64,000 nucleotides of DNA from Cryomorphaceae bacterium 1068 (lineage in GTDB: Bacteria > Bacteroidota > Bacteroidia > Flavobacteriales_D > Cryomorphaceae). The notes below the pieces were generated by a model, which had not been told where the DNA came from, made no database searches, and was given only the letters and a program-made list of their open reading frames with translations. How positions within the stretch are numbered: position 1 is the first letter of the stretch; every line of letters begins with the position of its first letter. A program made the translations under genes and the position numbers. Of the stretch, positions 51,844 through 61,236 are shown piece after piece. The stretch covers positions 1 through 64,000 of the forward strand of contig JAPVXR010000016.1 of assembly GCA_027214385.1 (NCBI GenBank), read 5' to 3'.

Positions 51844-53114
51844 TGTTCATGCCCTCCTTCTCCTTTATCCATTTCCGCAAGTAGGAAATACGCCTGGTTC
51901 AAAACGATTTGAGTAGATTCGTCTATTGCCTTTAGCGGTTTGACTTCAGTCCAACCACTATCCGATACGCCTACCATCACTTCAATTGGAGTAAAGTGAT
52001 ACATCTTCTCTCGACCTTCCATTTCCTCTTCTACGGCGAATATGATATACGCCTCACCGTCTCGCACCACAGCCGATTCAGGTACTGCGAGCGAATTCTC
52101 AGCGGCTAGCAAGATTCGTCCTTTAACGTACATTCCCGGCAAGAGCACTTTTGGCTTGTCACCTAAAATCTCGGCGTGGACGCTCACTGCTTTTGAGTCT
52201 TGCTCGAAGGTGGTACCCACGGCGAAGATCACTGCAGGAAATTCCGTTTCGGGTGCTGACTCCGTGTGAAAGAGGACTTCCTGACCCTTTTCGATTTTGG
52301 CAATGTCCTTTTCGTAAACCAAAAGATCCACGTGGATATGGTGATTGTCGATGACTTCAAACAAGGTCGTCTCAGGAGCTACGTACTGGCCGATATTCAC
52401 CCCAATGGCATTCACCGATCCGTCAATGGGAGAGGTGATGGAAACCGTTTCGGAGATGTCGCCATTCTTGATCGATTTTGGGTCTAAGTTGAGCTGCTTC
52501 AATTGCGACTCCAGCCCCTTTACGCGCCCTTTCATGGTGAGGTATTCCGATTTTACCTTTTGGAATTCCTTTCCGGAGCCCACTTCTTCTTGGTAAAGTT
52601 TCTCTTGTCGGGCATACTCCGCTGCCAAGTAGTCCAATTCGTTGCTGTGTTGGGTGTACTCCGTTTGAACACGGATCAAATCGGGATGGCTTATCGTGGC
52701 CAATGTCTGCCCCTTCTTTACCACTTCTCCCGGTATTACGGCGACCGATTGGATGTTCGCTCCGATAATCGCCGTAACCGATGCTTTGTTTTGTGGTGGC
52801 ACCTGCAGGCGACCGTTCGTGCGCACAAAGGCGCTCATATTCCGCGGTTCCAGTTTGCCAAATTTCAAACCAAGCGATTCCACTTGGCTAGCGTTGAGTT
52901 CGGCCATTTCTTCGTGCCCTTCTTCCGAATGGTCGTGTCCTGTGTGGTCATGGGAATCGACCTGACTATGGGCAGCTTCCTCGTGAGCGGCGTGGTCGTG
53001 ATCTTGCTCTTGGCAAGATGCGAATGCCATGGCTACTGTGAAAAGTAGTATGGTATAGTGGCTTTTCGACCTTTCTAAAAGGTGGATAATAGCTAGTGTG
53101 TTTTTCTTATTCAT
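51840..53114 (-). CDS. CusB/HlyD-type periplasmic adaptor of metal efflux RND system
   Basis: The 424-aa lipoprotein has a lipobox FASC (C34) followed by a His- and Asp/Glu-rich segment (DHDHAAHEEAAHSQ, HDHTGHDHSEEGH), then the membrane-fusion layout: beta-barrel, barrel-sandwich hybrid and helical hairpin (about 170-230), with a C-terminal membrane-proximal domain. The His-rich N-terminus fits metal capture. It follows the pump gene by one base and is the last gene of the operon. Confidence 0.9.
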   Translation of the reverse strand: MNKKNTLAIIHLLERSKSHYTILLFTVAMAFASCQEQDHDHAAHEEAAHSQVDSHDHTGHDHSEEGHEEMAELNASQVESLGLKFGKLEPRNMSAFVRTNGRLQVPPQNKASVTAIIGANIQSVAVIPGEVVKKGQTLATISHPDLIRVQTEYTQHSNELDYLAAEYARQEKLYQEEVGSGKEFQKVKSEYLTMKGRVKGLESQLKQLNLDPKSIKNGDISETVSITSPIDGSVNAIGVNIGQYVAPETTLFEVIDNHHIHVDLLVYEKDIAKIEKGQEVLFHTESAPETEFPAVIFAVGTTFEQDSKAVSVHAEILGDKPKVLLPGMYVKGRILLAAENSLAVPESAVVRDGEAYIIFAVEEEMEGREKMYHFTPIEVMVGVSDSGWTEVKPLKAIDESTQIVLNQAYFLLAEMDKGEGGHEH

Positions 53115-53115
53115 C

Positions 53116-56100
53116 TTATTTCGATGTGTAGTATTCTAGTTGAAACAATGCGTCGGCATAGTTGCCAAAGGCATCCCATGCGCCAATCTCTAAGCGGATG
53201 GCGTCCTTCGCGTTTTGCAAAAAGGCCACGTAATCAATGGCACCTTCGGCGTAGGCCAATGCCGCTCCTTGGAGTTGCTCCTGGGCCAGTGGCATAGCTT
53301 CGGTACGGTAGAACTCCCAGCTTTCTTTCCATTTAAAGTAGTTTTCTAAAGCCGATAGGTATTGGCTTTCAAGCTCCATCTCAGTTTGCAAAAGGTTTTG
53401 CTTGGCAATGGCTCTGCCAATCTTGGCCGATTGAATTTTCCCTTGCTGATTGAAAAAGAACAACGGCAGGGTAATGCCCGCCTGGTATTGCGAAAAACCC
53501 GATTGCCCTTGAATCTCTTGCACACCGTAGAGCAAATTGATCTTTGGCAAGAGCTGTGCATTGGCCATATCGATGGTTTGATCGGCTACCAAAAGACGCG
53601 ACTCTGCCGATTGCATCAGCGGGTGGGTGCCAAGTGAATCTTGGAGTGCAGGGTCATTCACGCCGATTTCCCATTCCGCGGCAGCAGCGTAGATGGTATC
53701 ACCAATGAACCAGCGGTTGAATCGTGCCAGCGCCACTTGCAGATCGCGATTTGATTGCTGCTTGCTTATGGTCATCTGCTTGGCTTGATTGGCTGCAGCC
53801 AAATAGGCCAGCTTCGAGGTGGCTTCTGTTTCGTAACGTACTTTAGCTGCTCTTTCAAATTTGACGAACAAGCTGTCCAAGCTTTCGTAAAGGTCGGATC
53901 GCTTTTGCGCAGCATAGAGCTGTGCGTAGGCTAGTTTCACCTGATAGGTCAATTGCTGTTCGGTGAGGTTGAGTTCGGCCTCTGCCAGCTCAATCTCGCG
54001 TTGCCGCAGTTTCGATTTGGATGGAATCCCAAACAGGTCGATGTTTTGCTGTTGAAATCCAATGATGGTAACGACACCCTCACCGTCTTGCATCTCTTCA
54101 CCCGCGGTGAAAACACCCGTCTGTCCTAGATTGAGCGAGGTCTTTTTCAGAGCCTCTCTATTCTCGACTTGGAGCTGCGCTGCTTTGAGTTCCGGATATC
54201 CCGAAAGGGATTTCTCTACGGCGTTTTCAAATCCCAATGGAATGGGGTTCTCCACCGTTTGGGCGGAAGCCGAGAAGGTGATTCCCAAACATAAGACAGC
54301 CGTGGCCATGCCCGTCATCCCGATGGGCTTCGTTCTTTCTAGCCAGCGGTAGAGGATGGGCAGAACGAATAGCGTGAGTAGGGTAGCCGAGACCATTCCA
54401 CCGATCACTACCGTGGCGAGCGGTTGCTGCACTTCGGCACCTGCCGATGTCGATAAAGCCATTGGCAGAAAGCCCAAAATATCGGTGAGGGCGGTGAGAA
54501 GAATCGGTCTGATTCGTCGGCGGGCTCCTTTGGTAATCAGTTCGTTGAGATCGGTGATTCCCTCTTCTTTCAGCTCTTTCCAGGCGCTGATCAGAACGAG
54601 CCCGTTCAAGACAGCTACTCCGAAGAGGACGATAAAACCAACTCCCGCCGAGATGCTAAAGGGCATATCACGGAGCCAGAGCGAAAATACGCCACCGATT
54701 GCGGCGAGGGGAATAGCGATGTAAATCATGGCCGTTTCTTTTATGGATCCCAATGCGAAATAGATGAGTACGAAGATCAGAGCCAAGGCCACGGGTACTA
54801 GGAGTCGCAGTCGCTTGGTGGCGCGTTCAAAATTTTCGAAAGTACCGCCATAGCGGAGGTAATAGCCGGGAGGCAATTCCAATTCGGCATCGAGCCTTTC
54901 GCGAATTTCCTCCACGAAGGTCTGGATGTCGCGGCCCCTCACGTTGACACCTACGTAGGTTCTGCGGTTGGTATTGTCTCGGCTGATTTGCATTGGCCCG
55001 GTTTCGTATTCGATAGTGGCCACTTCACTTAGCGGAATTTGGTTTCCGTCGGGCAAATTGACGAACAAGTCCTTCACATCTTCGATGCTGCTGCGCTGGT
55101 TTTCGGCTAGCCGAACCACCAGATCAAAGCGTTTCTCTCCTTCGAAGATGACGCCTGCCGTGCTTCCCGAAAAGGCACTTTGGATCATTCGGTTGGCGGT
55201 GCTGATTTGAAGTCCGAATTGGGCCAGCTTCTCGCGGTTGTATGAAATGGTTATTTGCGGAAGACCCGTAGTGGCTTCTACCCGCATATCGCCAATGCCC
55301 TCCACATTGGCTATGATGGCCGAAATCTCATCGGCTTTCTGAGCCAAGACGTCCAAGTCCTCGCCAAAAACCTTCACGGCTACATCTTCCCGAACGCCCG
55401 TCATCAATTCGTTGAAGCGCATCTCGATGGGTTGGGTAAACTCAAAGCTCAAGGAAGGGAGTTGCTCCAGTTTATGCTTGATTTTGTCCACCAGCTCCGC
55501 TTTGGACAAGCCCGATTCCCATTCTTCCTTTGGTTTGAGAATAATAAAACAGTCGGCTGCATCCATGGGCATCAGGTCGGTAGGTACGTCCGAAACTCCG
55601 ATTCGACAGATGACTTCCAACGCTTCGGGAAAATTCTCCAAGATGGTTTTCTCTACCGTGGTGGTGGCTTTCATGACTTCCGTCAAACTGCTGCCGGGCT
55701 TCAAAATGGTGTGAAAAGCTATATCGCCTTCATCGAGTTGCGGGATGAATTCCCCACCCATTCTGCTAAAGGCAAATACTGCCAGAGCCAGCATGACAAT
55801 GGCTGAAATGATCACAATCGAAGACCGCTTGAGCGCAGGCTCCAACAAGCGTACATAGACTTGTTCAATTTTGAGAACGATGCGATCTCCCCAGGTTATT
55901 TTATCCGTTTTGCGGACACGCAGAAACCACGCCGACATCATGGGGACGTAGGTGAGGCAGAGGATCATGACCCCGATCATGGCAAACATAAAGGTCAAGG
56001 CCATGGGCCGGAACATCTTTCCTTCGATGCCTTCCAATGCCAAGATGGGAATGAATACGATCAAGATGATCAACTGCCCGAAAAAGGCAGAGTTCATCAT

Positions 56101-57432
56101 CTTTCCCGATGATTCGATGGCCGTTTTGTTGCGCTCTTCTTTGTCGAGGCTTTTGCCTTTCAGCAATTTATCGTGGAGGACAAATACGGTTCCTTCGACG
56201 ATGATGACGGCACCGTCTACGATGATACCAAAGTCGATGGCACCGAGGCTCATCAGATTGGCCCATACATCGAAGATGTACATGAGGATGAATGCGAAGA
56301 GCAGCGACAGAGGGATGGTCGAGGCCACGATAAGTCCACCGCGCCAATTTCCCAGAAGGAAAACTAAGACGAAGATGACAATCAAGGCACCCTCGATTAG
56401 GTTGGTGGTAACGGTATCGGTGGTGCGGCCTATCAAGTCGCTGCGGTCTAGGAAGGGTTTGATGGTGATTCCCTCGGGGAGCGACTTTTGTATTTTCTCT
56501 ACGCGCTCCTTTACATCGGCGATGACGTCATTGCTGTTGGCGCCTTTGAGCATCATGATCATTCCGCCTACCGCTTCTCCCTGACCGTTTTTGGTCAAGC
56601 CACCGTAGCGCATCATATGCCCGTAGCGTACTTCGGCTACATCGTCGATGGTGATCGGAATGCCATTGTGATTGGTAACAACCGTTTCGCGCAAATCGTC
56701 GAGGCTCGTGGCCAGTCCCTCGCCACGGATGAAGTTGGCCATGTGGTCTTTCTCGATGTAGGCACCGCCCGTACTGGAATTGTTGTTTTCCAATGCCGCG
56801 AAAATCTCATCAATGGTCACATTCATCGACTTGAGTCGATCGGTGCTCACGGCTACCTCGTATTGCTTTTTGTACCCGCCAAAGGCGTTGACCTCGACTA
56901 CGCCCGGCACCATTGCCATTTGCCGACGGATGATCCAGTCTTGGATGGTGCGCAGTTCGGTGGCGTCGTAGGTGTCGGCGTAAGCGGGATCGACATCCAG
57001 CGTGTACTGGTAGATTTCTCCCAAGCCCGTAGAAATGGGCCCCATAAAGGGCTGGCCGAAGTTTTCGGGAATCTCATCTTTCACCCTGCCTAGCTTCTCA
57101 GCTACCAATTGGCGCGGCAGGTAAGTGCCCATGTCCTCTTCAAAAACGATGGTAACGGCCGATAGTCCAAACCGCGAAATGGATCGGATCTCCACCACAC
57201 CGGGTAGGTTGGCCATCTCAATTTCGATGGGGTAGGTCACGTATTGCTCCATCTCTCGTGTACCGAGATTGGGCGCTTGAGTGAGCACTTGCACCTGATT
57301 GTTGGTGATGTCGGGTACGGCATCGATGGGCACTTGGGTGATGCTCCAAATTCCCGCGATCACTATGACCAGCGTAAATAGGCCTACGATAAACTTATTC
57401 CTGACGGAAAAAGTGATGATTCTTTGAATCAT
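53116..57432 (-). CDS. CusA/CzcA-type heavy-metal RND pump fused to TolC-like outer-membrane protein
   Basis: The 1438-aa protein starts MIQRIITFSVRNKFIVG; the frame is open to 57489, but the family starts here. Residues ~1-1035 are a complete HME-RND pump with twelve membrane helices (IPIDAVPDITNNQVQV; GAIDFGIIVDGAVIIVEG; FRPMALTFMFAMIGVM). A hydrophobic, signal-peptide-like segment (ATAVLCLGITFSASAQ, ~1040-1055) joins it to a ~380-residue TolC/CusC-like part (EKSLSGYPELKAAQLQVEN; coiled-coil helices). CusA-TolC fusions of this type are known in Bacteroidota. Exports divalent or Cu/Ag ions; the metal is not clear from sequence. Second gene of the operon. Confidence 0.93.
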   Translation of the reverse strand: MIQRIITFSVRNKFIVGLFTLVIVIAGIWSITQVPIDAVPDITNNQVQVLTQAPNLGTREMEQYVTYPIEIEMANLPGVVEIRSISRFGLSAVTIVFEEDMGTYLPRQLVAEKLGRVKDEIPENFGQPFMGPISTGLGEIYQYTLDVDPAYADTYDATELRTIQDWIIRRQMAMVPGVVEVNAFGGYKKQYEVAVSTDRLKSMNVTIDEIFAALENNNSSTGGAYIEKDHMANFIRGEGLATSLDDLRETVVTNHNGIPITIDDVAEVRYGHMMRYGGLTKNGQGEAVGGMIMMLKGANSNDVIADVKERVEKIQKSLPEGITIKPFLDRSDLIGRTTDTVTTNLIEGALIVIFVLVFLLGNWRGGLIVASTIPLSLLFAFILMYIFDVWANLMSLGAIDFGIIVDGAVIIVEGTVFVLHDKLLKGKSLDKEERNKTAIESSGKMMNSAFFGQLIILIVFIPILALEGIEGKMFRPMALTFMFAMIGVMILCLTYVPMMSAWFLRVRKTDKITWGDRIVLKIEQVYVRLLEPALKRSSIVIISAIVMLALAVFAFSRMGGEFIPQLDEGDIAFHTILKPGSSLTEVMKATTTVEKTILENFPEALEVICRIGVSDVPTDLMPMDAADCFIILKPKEEWESGLSKAELVDKIKHKLEQLPSLSFEFTQPIEMRFNELMTGVREDVAVKVFGEDLDVLAQKADEISAIIANVEGIGDMRVEATTGLPQITISYNREKLAQFGLQISTANRMIQSAFSGSTAGVIFEGEKRFDLVVRLAENQRSSIEDVKDLFVNLPDGNQIPLSEVATIEYETGPMQISRDNTNRRTYVGVNVRGRDIQTFVEEIRERLDAELELPPGYYLRYGGTFENFERATKRLRLLVPVALALIFVLIYFALGSIKETAMIYIAIPLAAIGGVFSLWLRDMPFSISAGVGFIVLFGVAVLNGLVLISAWKELKEEGITDLNELITKGARRRIRPILLTALTDILGFLPMALSTSAGAEVQQPLATVVIGGMVSATLLTLFVLPILYRWLERTKPIGMTGMATAVLCLGITFSASAQTVENPIPLGFENAVEKSLSGYPELKAAQLQVENREALKKTSLNLGQTGVFTAGEEMQDGEGVVTIIGFQQQNIDLFGIPSKSKLRQREIELAEAELNLTEQQLTYQVKLAYAQLYAAQKRSDLYESLDSLFVKFERAAKVRYETEATSKLAYLAAANQAKQMTISKQQSNRDLQVALARFNRWFIGDTIYAAAAEWEIGVNDPALQDSLGTHPLMQSAESRLLVADQTIDMANAQLLPKINLLYGVQEIQGQSGFSQYQAGITLPLFFFNQQGKIQSAKIGRAIAKQNLLQTEMELESQYLSALENYFKWKESWEFYRTEAMPLAQEQLQGAALAYAEGAIDYVAFLQNAKDAIRLEIGAWDAFGNYADALFQLEYYTSK

Positions 57433-57495
57433 GTAAGAATAGATAATGGGTGGATAAAACGAAAGGAGAATCAGCTCGGTGGCTGACAATTCATT

Positions 57496-57843
57496 TTATG
57501 CCAATGGCGGTCCACGCAGGAAATGTGTCCCGAGTGTGGGAGCGGAGGGTACCACCGATTCAAAAGCGAGAGGCTTTTGAACGAAGTAAGTCTGTGGGAT
57601 AACAGCATAGCCGTTTGTCGCTATGGACGGGTTCAGATCTGGAGAAAAGAAATTGTCCAAGTCTTCGCTTTCGTGGTCAACCTGAAAGAAGCAGGCGATC
57701 AGATCACCCAATCCATTGTGCTCTTCATTGTGTTGGTGAAGACCTTCATCATGGCCTTCATCCTCATGGGTGTGCGGCACGAAAGAATGCCCCAAAAATA
57801 TCAGGACTGCCAAGGTTATGAAGATGTGGCGAAGCGCATTCAT
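57496..57843 (-). CDS. His-rich small membrane/secreted protein of the metal efflux operon
   Basis: The 115-aa product starts MNALRHIFITLAVLIFLGHS, a hydrophobic segment, then a His/Glu/Asp-rich stretch (PHTHEDEGHDEGLHQHNEEHNG, about 20-42) and a less polar C-terminus. A frame start at 57894 would add 17 basic residues. A likely metal-binding accessory, encoded 63 bases upstream of the RND pump on the same strand and presumably co-transcribed. No known family recognised. Confidence 0.7.
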   Translation of the reverse strand: MNALRHIFITLAVLIFLGHSFVPHTHEDEGHDEGLHQHNEEHNGLGDLIACFFQVDHESEDLDNFFSPDLNPSIATNGYAVIPQTYFVQKPLAFESVVPSAPTLGTHFLRGPPLA

Positions 57844-58143
57844 TGCCTCAAAGGTAGATTTTTTCAGATTGATATGCGTTTTTGTGCGAGGCAATTTTGT
57901 GTCGGTTATGGCAAAACAGTCTCCTAAAGTGAGTAACCGCTCCTCGGGGTATACCTTTGGTGAGATCGCTCCTTTGTTGCTAAGTTGCCACCCTGAGGTA
58001 ATCTCACTAATTTTGGGTATTCTTACTAATTCTTTATCACATTCACCCCATCTATCAGCTTAGTATGTGACAAGAATCACATAAGTCAAATAACGTATAC
58101 CATCTTGAAAGAGTAAGCGTTATGCCAGTACACTCTACTAATC
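57844..58143. other. Intergenic region before the flavinylation-type operon
   Basis: About 300 bases. A 97-codon frame crossing it (57770-58063) has an unconvincing composition and is rejected. No terminator seen. CTAATTTTGGG (58006-58016) is a TAnnTTTG match, though 125 bases from the thioredoxin start. This region should carry divergent promoters for the efflux operon and the thioredoxin operon. Confidence 0.45.
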
Positions 58144-58584
58144 ATGAATAAAACACTAGTACTTTTTGTAGCCTGCTTTCTCGGCCTCACTTCACTTTTC
58201 GCACAAGACTGGCATACTGATTTTGCCAAAGCCAAGGAAATGGCTTCATCAGAACATAAGTCAATCGTACTCGTCTTTCAAGGGTCTGACTGGTGCGCGC
58301 CGTGCATGAAGCTCGACCGTGAGATCTGGAGCACGGATGTCTTTAAGGAATACGCTGCCGATCATTACGTGATGCTGCAAGCTGATTTTCCGAGAAGGAA
58401 AGCGAATGCCCTCTCGGAAGAACAAACAAAAGCCAATGCCGCTCTGGCGGAGGAATACAACACCCAAGGAATCTTTCCTTTCGTTGTATTGATGGATAGC
58501 AACGGAAAAGTCTTGGGCGAAACGGGCTACAAAAAAACAACACCCGATTTGTACATTAAGGAGTTGAATGCTTTTATCCAGTAA
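58144..58584 (+). CDS. Exported thioredoxin-like protein
   Basis: The 146-aa product has a signal peptide ending LFAQ (~21) and a thioredoxin fold with WCAPC (C51, C54), followed by FVVLMDSNGKVLGETGY in the cis-Pro region. Full-length for a small DsbD-gamma/TlpA-like protein. It is the first gene of the ApbE/DUF4266/DUF3570 cluster and overlaps apbE by 17 bases. Likely the periplasmic electron carrier of the cluster (inference). Confidence 0.9.
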   Translation: MNKTLVLFVACFLGLTSLFAQDWHTDFAKAKEMASSEHKSIVLVFQGSDWCAPCMKLDREIWSTDVFKEYAADHYVMLQADFPRRKANALSEEQTKANAALAEEYNTQGIFPFVVLMDSNGKVLGETGYKKTTPDLYIKELNAFIQ

Positions 58585-59566
58585 GGTGAAAAGTCTCGTC
58601 ACCCTTTCGGCCGTGCTGATTGGAATTGCCTGCGTGGCCCAACAGCCTTTCAAGCGCACCCTCAAATTGATGGGGAGCAAGTTTGAAATTACCGTGGTAG
58701 CGCAAGATTCGGTGGAGGCCGATGGATACATCTCCACGGCCATTGACGAGATCGGCCGTATCGAGAAACTCATTTCTTCTTGGGATGAAAATTCCCAAAC
58801 GTCTGCCATCAACCGAAATGCGGGCATTCAACCCGTGACAGTTGATCGGGAGCTATTCGATTTAATCGAACGAGCCCTCGCCATTTCCAATCTCACCGAC
58901 GGGGCCTTTGACATCAGCTATGCCTCGATGGACCGCATCTGGAAGTTTGACGGCAGCATGACCGAAATACCTTCCGAAGAGGAGATCAAAGCATCGGTAG
59001 CGAAAGTGGGTTACGGCGATATTTTGCTGGACAAAGAAAAGGGAACCGTCTTCTTGAAGAATGAGGGGATGAGAATCGGTTTTGGTGCCATTGGCAAAGG
59101 ATACGCAGCCGATAAAGCAAAGGAATTACTGATGTCGCAGGGCGTGGTCTCGGGAATCATCAATGCCTCGGGCGATATGAACACCTGGGGAAAGCAACCC
59201 GACGGAAGAGAGTGGAAAGTGGCCATCACCAACCCGATGGACAAGAACAAGGTATTTGCCCTGCTGCCCATTAAAGATGGCGCCGTGGTGACTTCGGGAA
59301 ATTACGAGAAGTACGTCGAGTTTGATGGTACACGCTATACGCACATCATTGACCCACGCACCGGTTATCCCGCGACTGGCTTTATCAGCGTTACCGTATT
59401 TGCCCCCAAGGCCGAGCTGGCCGATGCTTTAGCCACTTCCGTCTTTGTTATGGGCAAGGAGGTAGGGCTAGATCGCATCAATCAATTACCGAATATTGAG
59501 TGCATCATCATCGATGAAAAAGGAAACATCACCCATTCAGAAAACATAGAAATCGACAAGTTATGA
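58568..59566 (+). CDS. apbE: FAD:protein FMN transferase (ApbE)
   Basis: The 332-aa exported enzyme has the ApbE pattern: GSKFEITVVA, LTDGAFDISYASMDRIW, GAIGKGYAADKAKELL, NASGDM, and YTHIIDPRTGYPA, with DALATSVFVMGKE near the end. It transfers FMN from FAD to a Ser or Thr of target proteins outside the cytoplasm. The N-terminus has a signal or lipoprotein-like segment (SAVLIGIACVAQ). It overlaps the thioredoxin gene by 17 bases and DUF4266 by 4 bases, consistent with one operon. Confidence 0.95.
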   Translation: MLLSSKVKSLVTLSAVLIGIACVAQQPFKRTLKLMGSKFEITVVAQDSVEADGYISTAIDEIGRIEKLISSWDENSQTSAINRNAGIQPVTVDRELFDLIERALAISNLTDGAFDISYASMDRIWKFDGSMTEIPSEEEIKASVAKVGYGDILLDKEKGTVFLKNEGMRIGFGAIGKGYAADKAKELLMSQGVVSGIINASGDMNTWGKQPDGREWKVAITNPMDKNKVFALLPIKDGAVVTSGNYEKYVEFDGTRYTHIIDPRTGYPATGFISVTVFAPKAELADALATSVFVMGKEVGLDRINQLPNIECIIIDEKGNITHSENIEIDKL

Positions 59567-59775
59567 TCAAGAAATTACTGGTTCCCGCGGTTTTCATTTG
59601 CCTCTTCACGGGTTGTGTGGTGGTGAAGGAATACGAAAAGGTCAACATCAACGATCCTGATATGGCCTTGAGCGACAAGCCTTGCGACCGCAATCTCACC
59701 ACGGCACACTCGTATCGAGAAGCAGCAGCCGGAGCAAATGGTGGCAAAACAGGAGGCGGCTGCGGCTGCAACTAA
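59563..59775 (+). CDS. DUF4266 small lipoprotein
   Basis: The 70-aa lipoprotein has lipobox FTGC (C18), a conserved EYEKVNINDPDMAL stretch and a Gly/Cys-rich end (GGGCGCN). DUF4266 proteins sit beside ApbE and DUF3570 genes in Bacteroidota. The Ala/Gly/Ser/Thr-rich tail is a possible site of attachment or exposure; no clear D-x-x-S-G-A-T flavinylation motif is seen. It overlaps apbE by 4 bases; the DUF3570 gene starts 23 bases downstream. Confidence 0.9.
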   Translation: MIKKLLVPAVFICLFTGCVVVKEYEKVNINDPDMALSDKPCDRNLTTAHSYREAAAGANGGKTGGGCGCN

Positions 59776-59797
59776 TCCAAACGAAAGCCACTCATCT

Positions 59798-61138
59798 ATG
59801 CAGCCTATGAAAGAACTTCGCTACCTCCTTTTGCCCTGTCTCTTACTTTTTGCCTTTTCGGCGAAAGCCATCAATCTTGCGGATCCACCTGACTCGACTC
59901 AGGTGTACAAGAAGCGCGTGCTCGAAACCACCGAGGTGGACTTCCTCACGAGCTACTACACCCAAAGCGGCGACAATGCTGCCGTAAGCGGTGGAATCGG
60001 AACCGAAGAACTCACCGATGTGACGGGAACGCTGGTGGTTTCCATTCCCCTGAACGACGACGACGTCTTGACCATCGATGCGGGCATATCGGCGTATACC
60101 TCTGCTTCTTCGAGCAATGTCAACCCATTCGGGAGTGGTGAGGCCGATCCTTTTGTCGCCTCGTCGGGTGCATCGGCGGGGGATGTGTGGACCAACCTTA
60201 CGGCAAGCTACAGCCACAGCTCTGATGATCGAAACCAAATCTGGTCGGCCAAGGCATCCATATCCTCAGAATTTGATTATACCTCGGCTGGTTTTGGCGG
60301 AAGCTACACGCGCCTCTTTAACGAGAAAAACACGGAAGTGAGCGTACATGGAAATGTATATCTTGATAAGTGGAACGCCATTTATCCCTATGAGCTGAGA
60401 CCTTTCGGTGAAGGCGGTAGTGGATTGAATGATGCCTTTTTTAGCAGAAACACCATCACGGGTAATCAGAATTACGCTCCCGACTTTACGGAGTTTGCCG
60501 ACGAAAAGCGCAATTCCTATTCGCTGGGGTTTGGCTTTTCGCAGATACTCCACAAAAACGTACACGGTTCGCTGGCTCTCGATGTTGTGCAACAGCAAGG
60601 ATTGCTATCAACGCCTTTTCAGCGGGTTTACTTCGCCGATGTAGCCGATTCGTTTATCGACAATTTCCAGTTGGCGGGAGATGTGGAACGACTACCCGAC
60701 AGCCGCTTCAAAGTGGCCGTTGGCGGGCGCTTAAATTGGTTTGTCGGTGAGCGGCTTACCGTGCGCACCTTCTACAGATATTACTACGACGATTGGGGAA
60801 TCACCTCCCACACGGCCAGCATTGAGGTGCCGATCAAGATTTCGAACAAGTTTACCCTCTATCCCTCTTATCGATTTTACAATCAGACCGCGGCAGATTA
60901 CTTCAATCCATTCAAGGAGGCGCTTTCTACCGACGAGTTTTATACCTCTGATTACGACCTTTCGGAATACAATGCCAACCAGTATGGATTCGGCATATCC
61001 TATACCGATATCTTTACCGATTTTCATCTGGGCAAGCTGGGACTGAAGAGCATCGACCTGAAGTTTTACCAATACGATCGGAATACCACCTTTAGCTCTA
61101 GCATCATTACAGCAGGGGTGAAGTTTGTGGTGGATTAA
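59798..61138 (+). CDS. DUF3570 outer-membrane protein
   Basis: The 446-aa product starts MQPMKELRYLLLPC (ATG 59798 or 59807; the frame is open from 59738 but would overlap DUF4266). A signal peptide ends near SAKA, then a beta-rich protein ending in aromatic-terminated strands (IITAGVKFVVD). It has 'FLTSYYTQSGDN' near the start and 'SSGAS' at S122-S126, where the S-G-A-S string resembles the serine/threonine target of ApbE flavinylation. DUF3570 is an outer-membrane barrel family of unknown function. Its stop codon overlaps a downstream ATG (61138) that I do not take as the start of the next gene. Confidence 0.85.
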   Translation: MQPMKELRYLLLPCLLLFAFSAKAINLADPPDSTQVYKKRVLETTEVDFLTSYYTQSGDNAAVSGGIGTEELTDVTGTLVVSIPLNDDDVLTIDAGISAYTSASSSNVNPFGSGEADPFVASSGASAGDVWTNLTASYSHSSDDRNQIWSAKASISSEFDYTSAGFGGSYTRLFNEKNTEVSVHGNVYLDKWNAIYPYELRPFGEGGSGLNDAFFSRNTITGNQNYAPDFTEFADEKRNSYSLGFGFSQILHKNVHGSLALDVVQQQGLLSTPFQRVYFADVADSFIDNFQLAGDVERLPDSRFKVAVGGRLNWFVGERLTVRTFYRYYYDDWGITSHTASIEVPIKISNKFTLYPSYRFYNQTAADYFNPFKEALSTDEFYTSDYDLSEYNANQYGFGISYTDIFTDFHLGKLGLKSIDLKFYQYDRNTTFSSSIITAGVKFVVD

Positions 61139-61199
61139 TGAGTGATCCTTTCTTGAACCTAGCCACAAGACTGCGCCTGATCCTCTCAAAACTTTCTTC

Positions 61200-61207
61200 T
61201 ATACTTG
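61200..61207 (+). promoter_or_regulatory. -7-like element TATACTTG before the NMT1-like gene
   Basis: Seven of eight matches to TAnnTTTG, about 30 bases upstream of ATG 61237. It supports that start rather than the ATG at 61138, which overlaps the DUF3570 stop codon. Confidence 0.4.
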
Positions 61208-61236
61208 CATCCGCTAAAAGGAACGCCTTAGTGAAG

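Noticed and set aside
54062-57093. Long plus-strand frames opposite the RND pump
   Set aside because: They are antisense shadows caused by codon bias in the pump gene; no domain or start signal.
57770-58063. 97-codon frame across the intergenic gap
   Set aside because: Overlaps the 5' end of the His-rich gene on the other strand and has an unconvincing composition (LLLSCHPEVISLILGIL).
61138-61236. Upstream start (ATG 61138) of the NMT1-like gene overlapping the DUF3570 stop
   Set aside because: The extra 33 residues are neither a signal peptide nor family-like, and a -7 element at 61200 favours ATG 61237.
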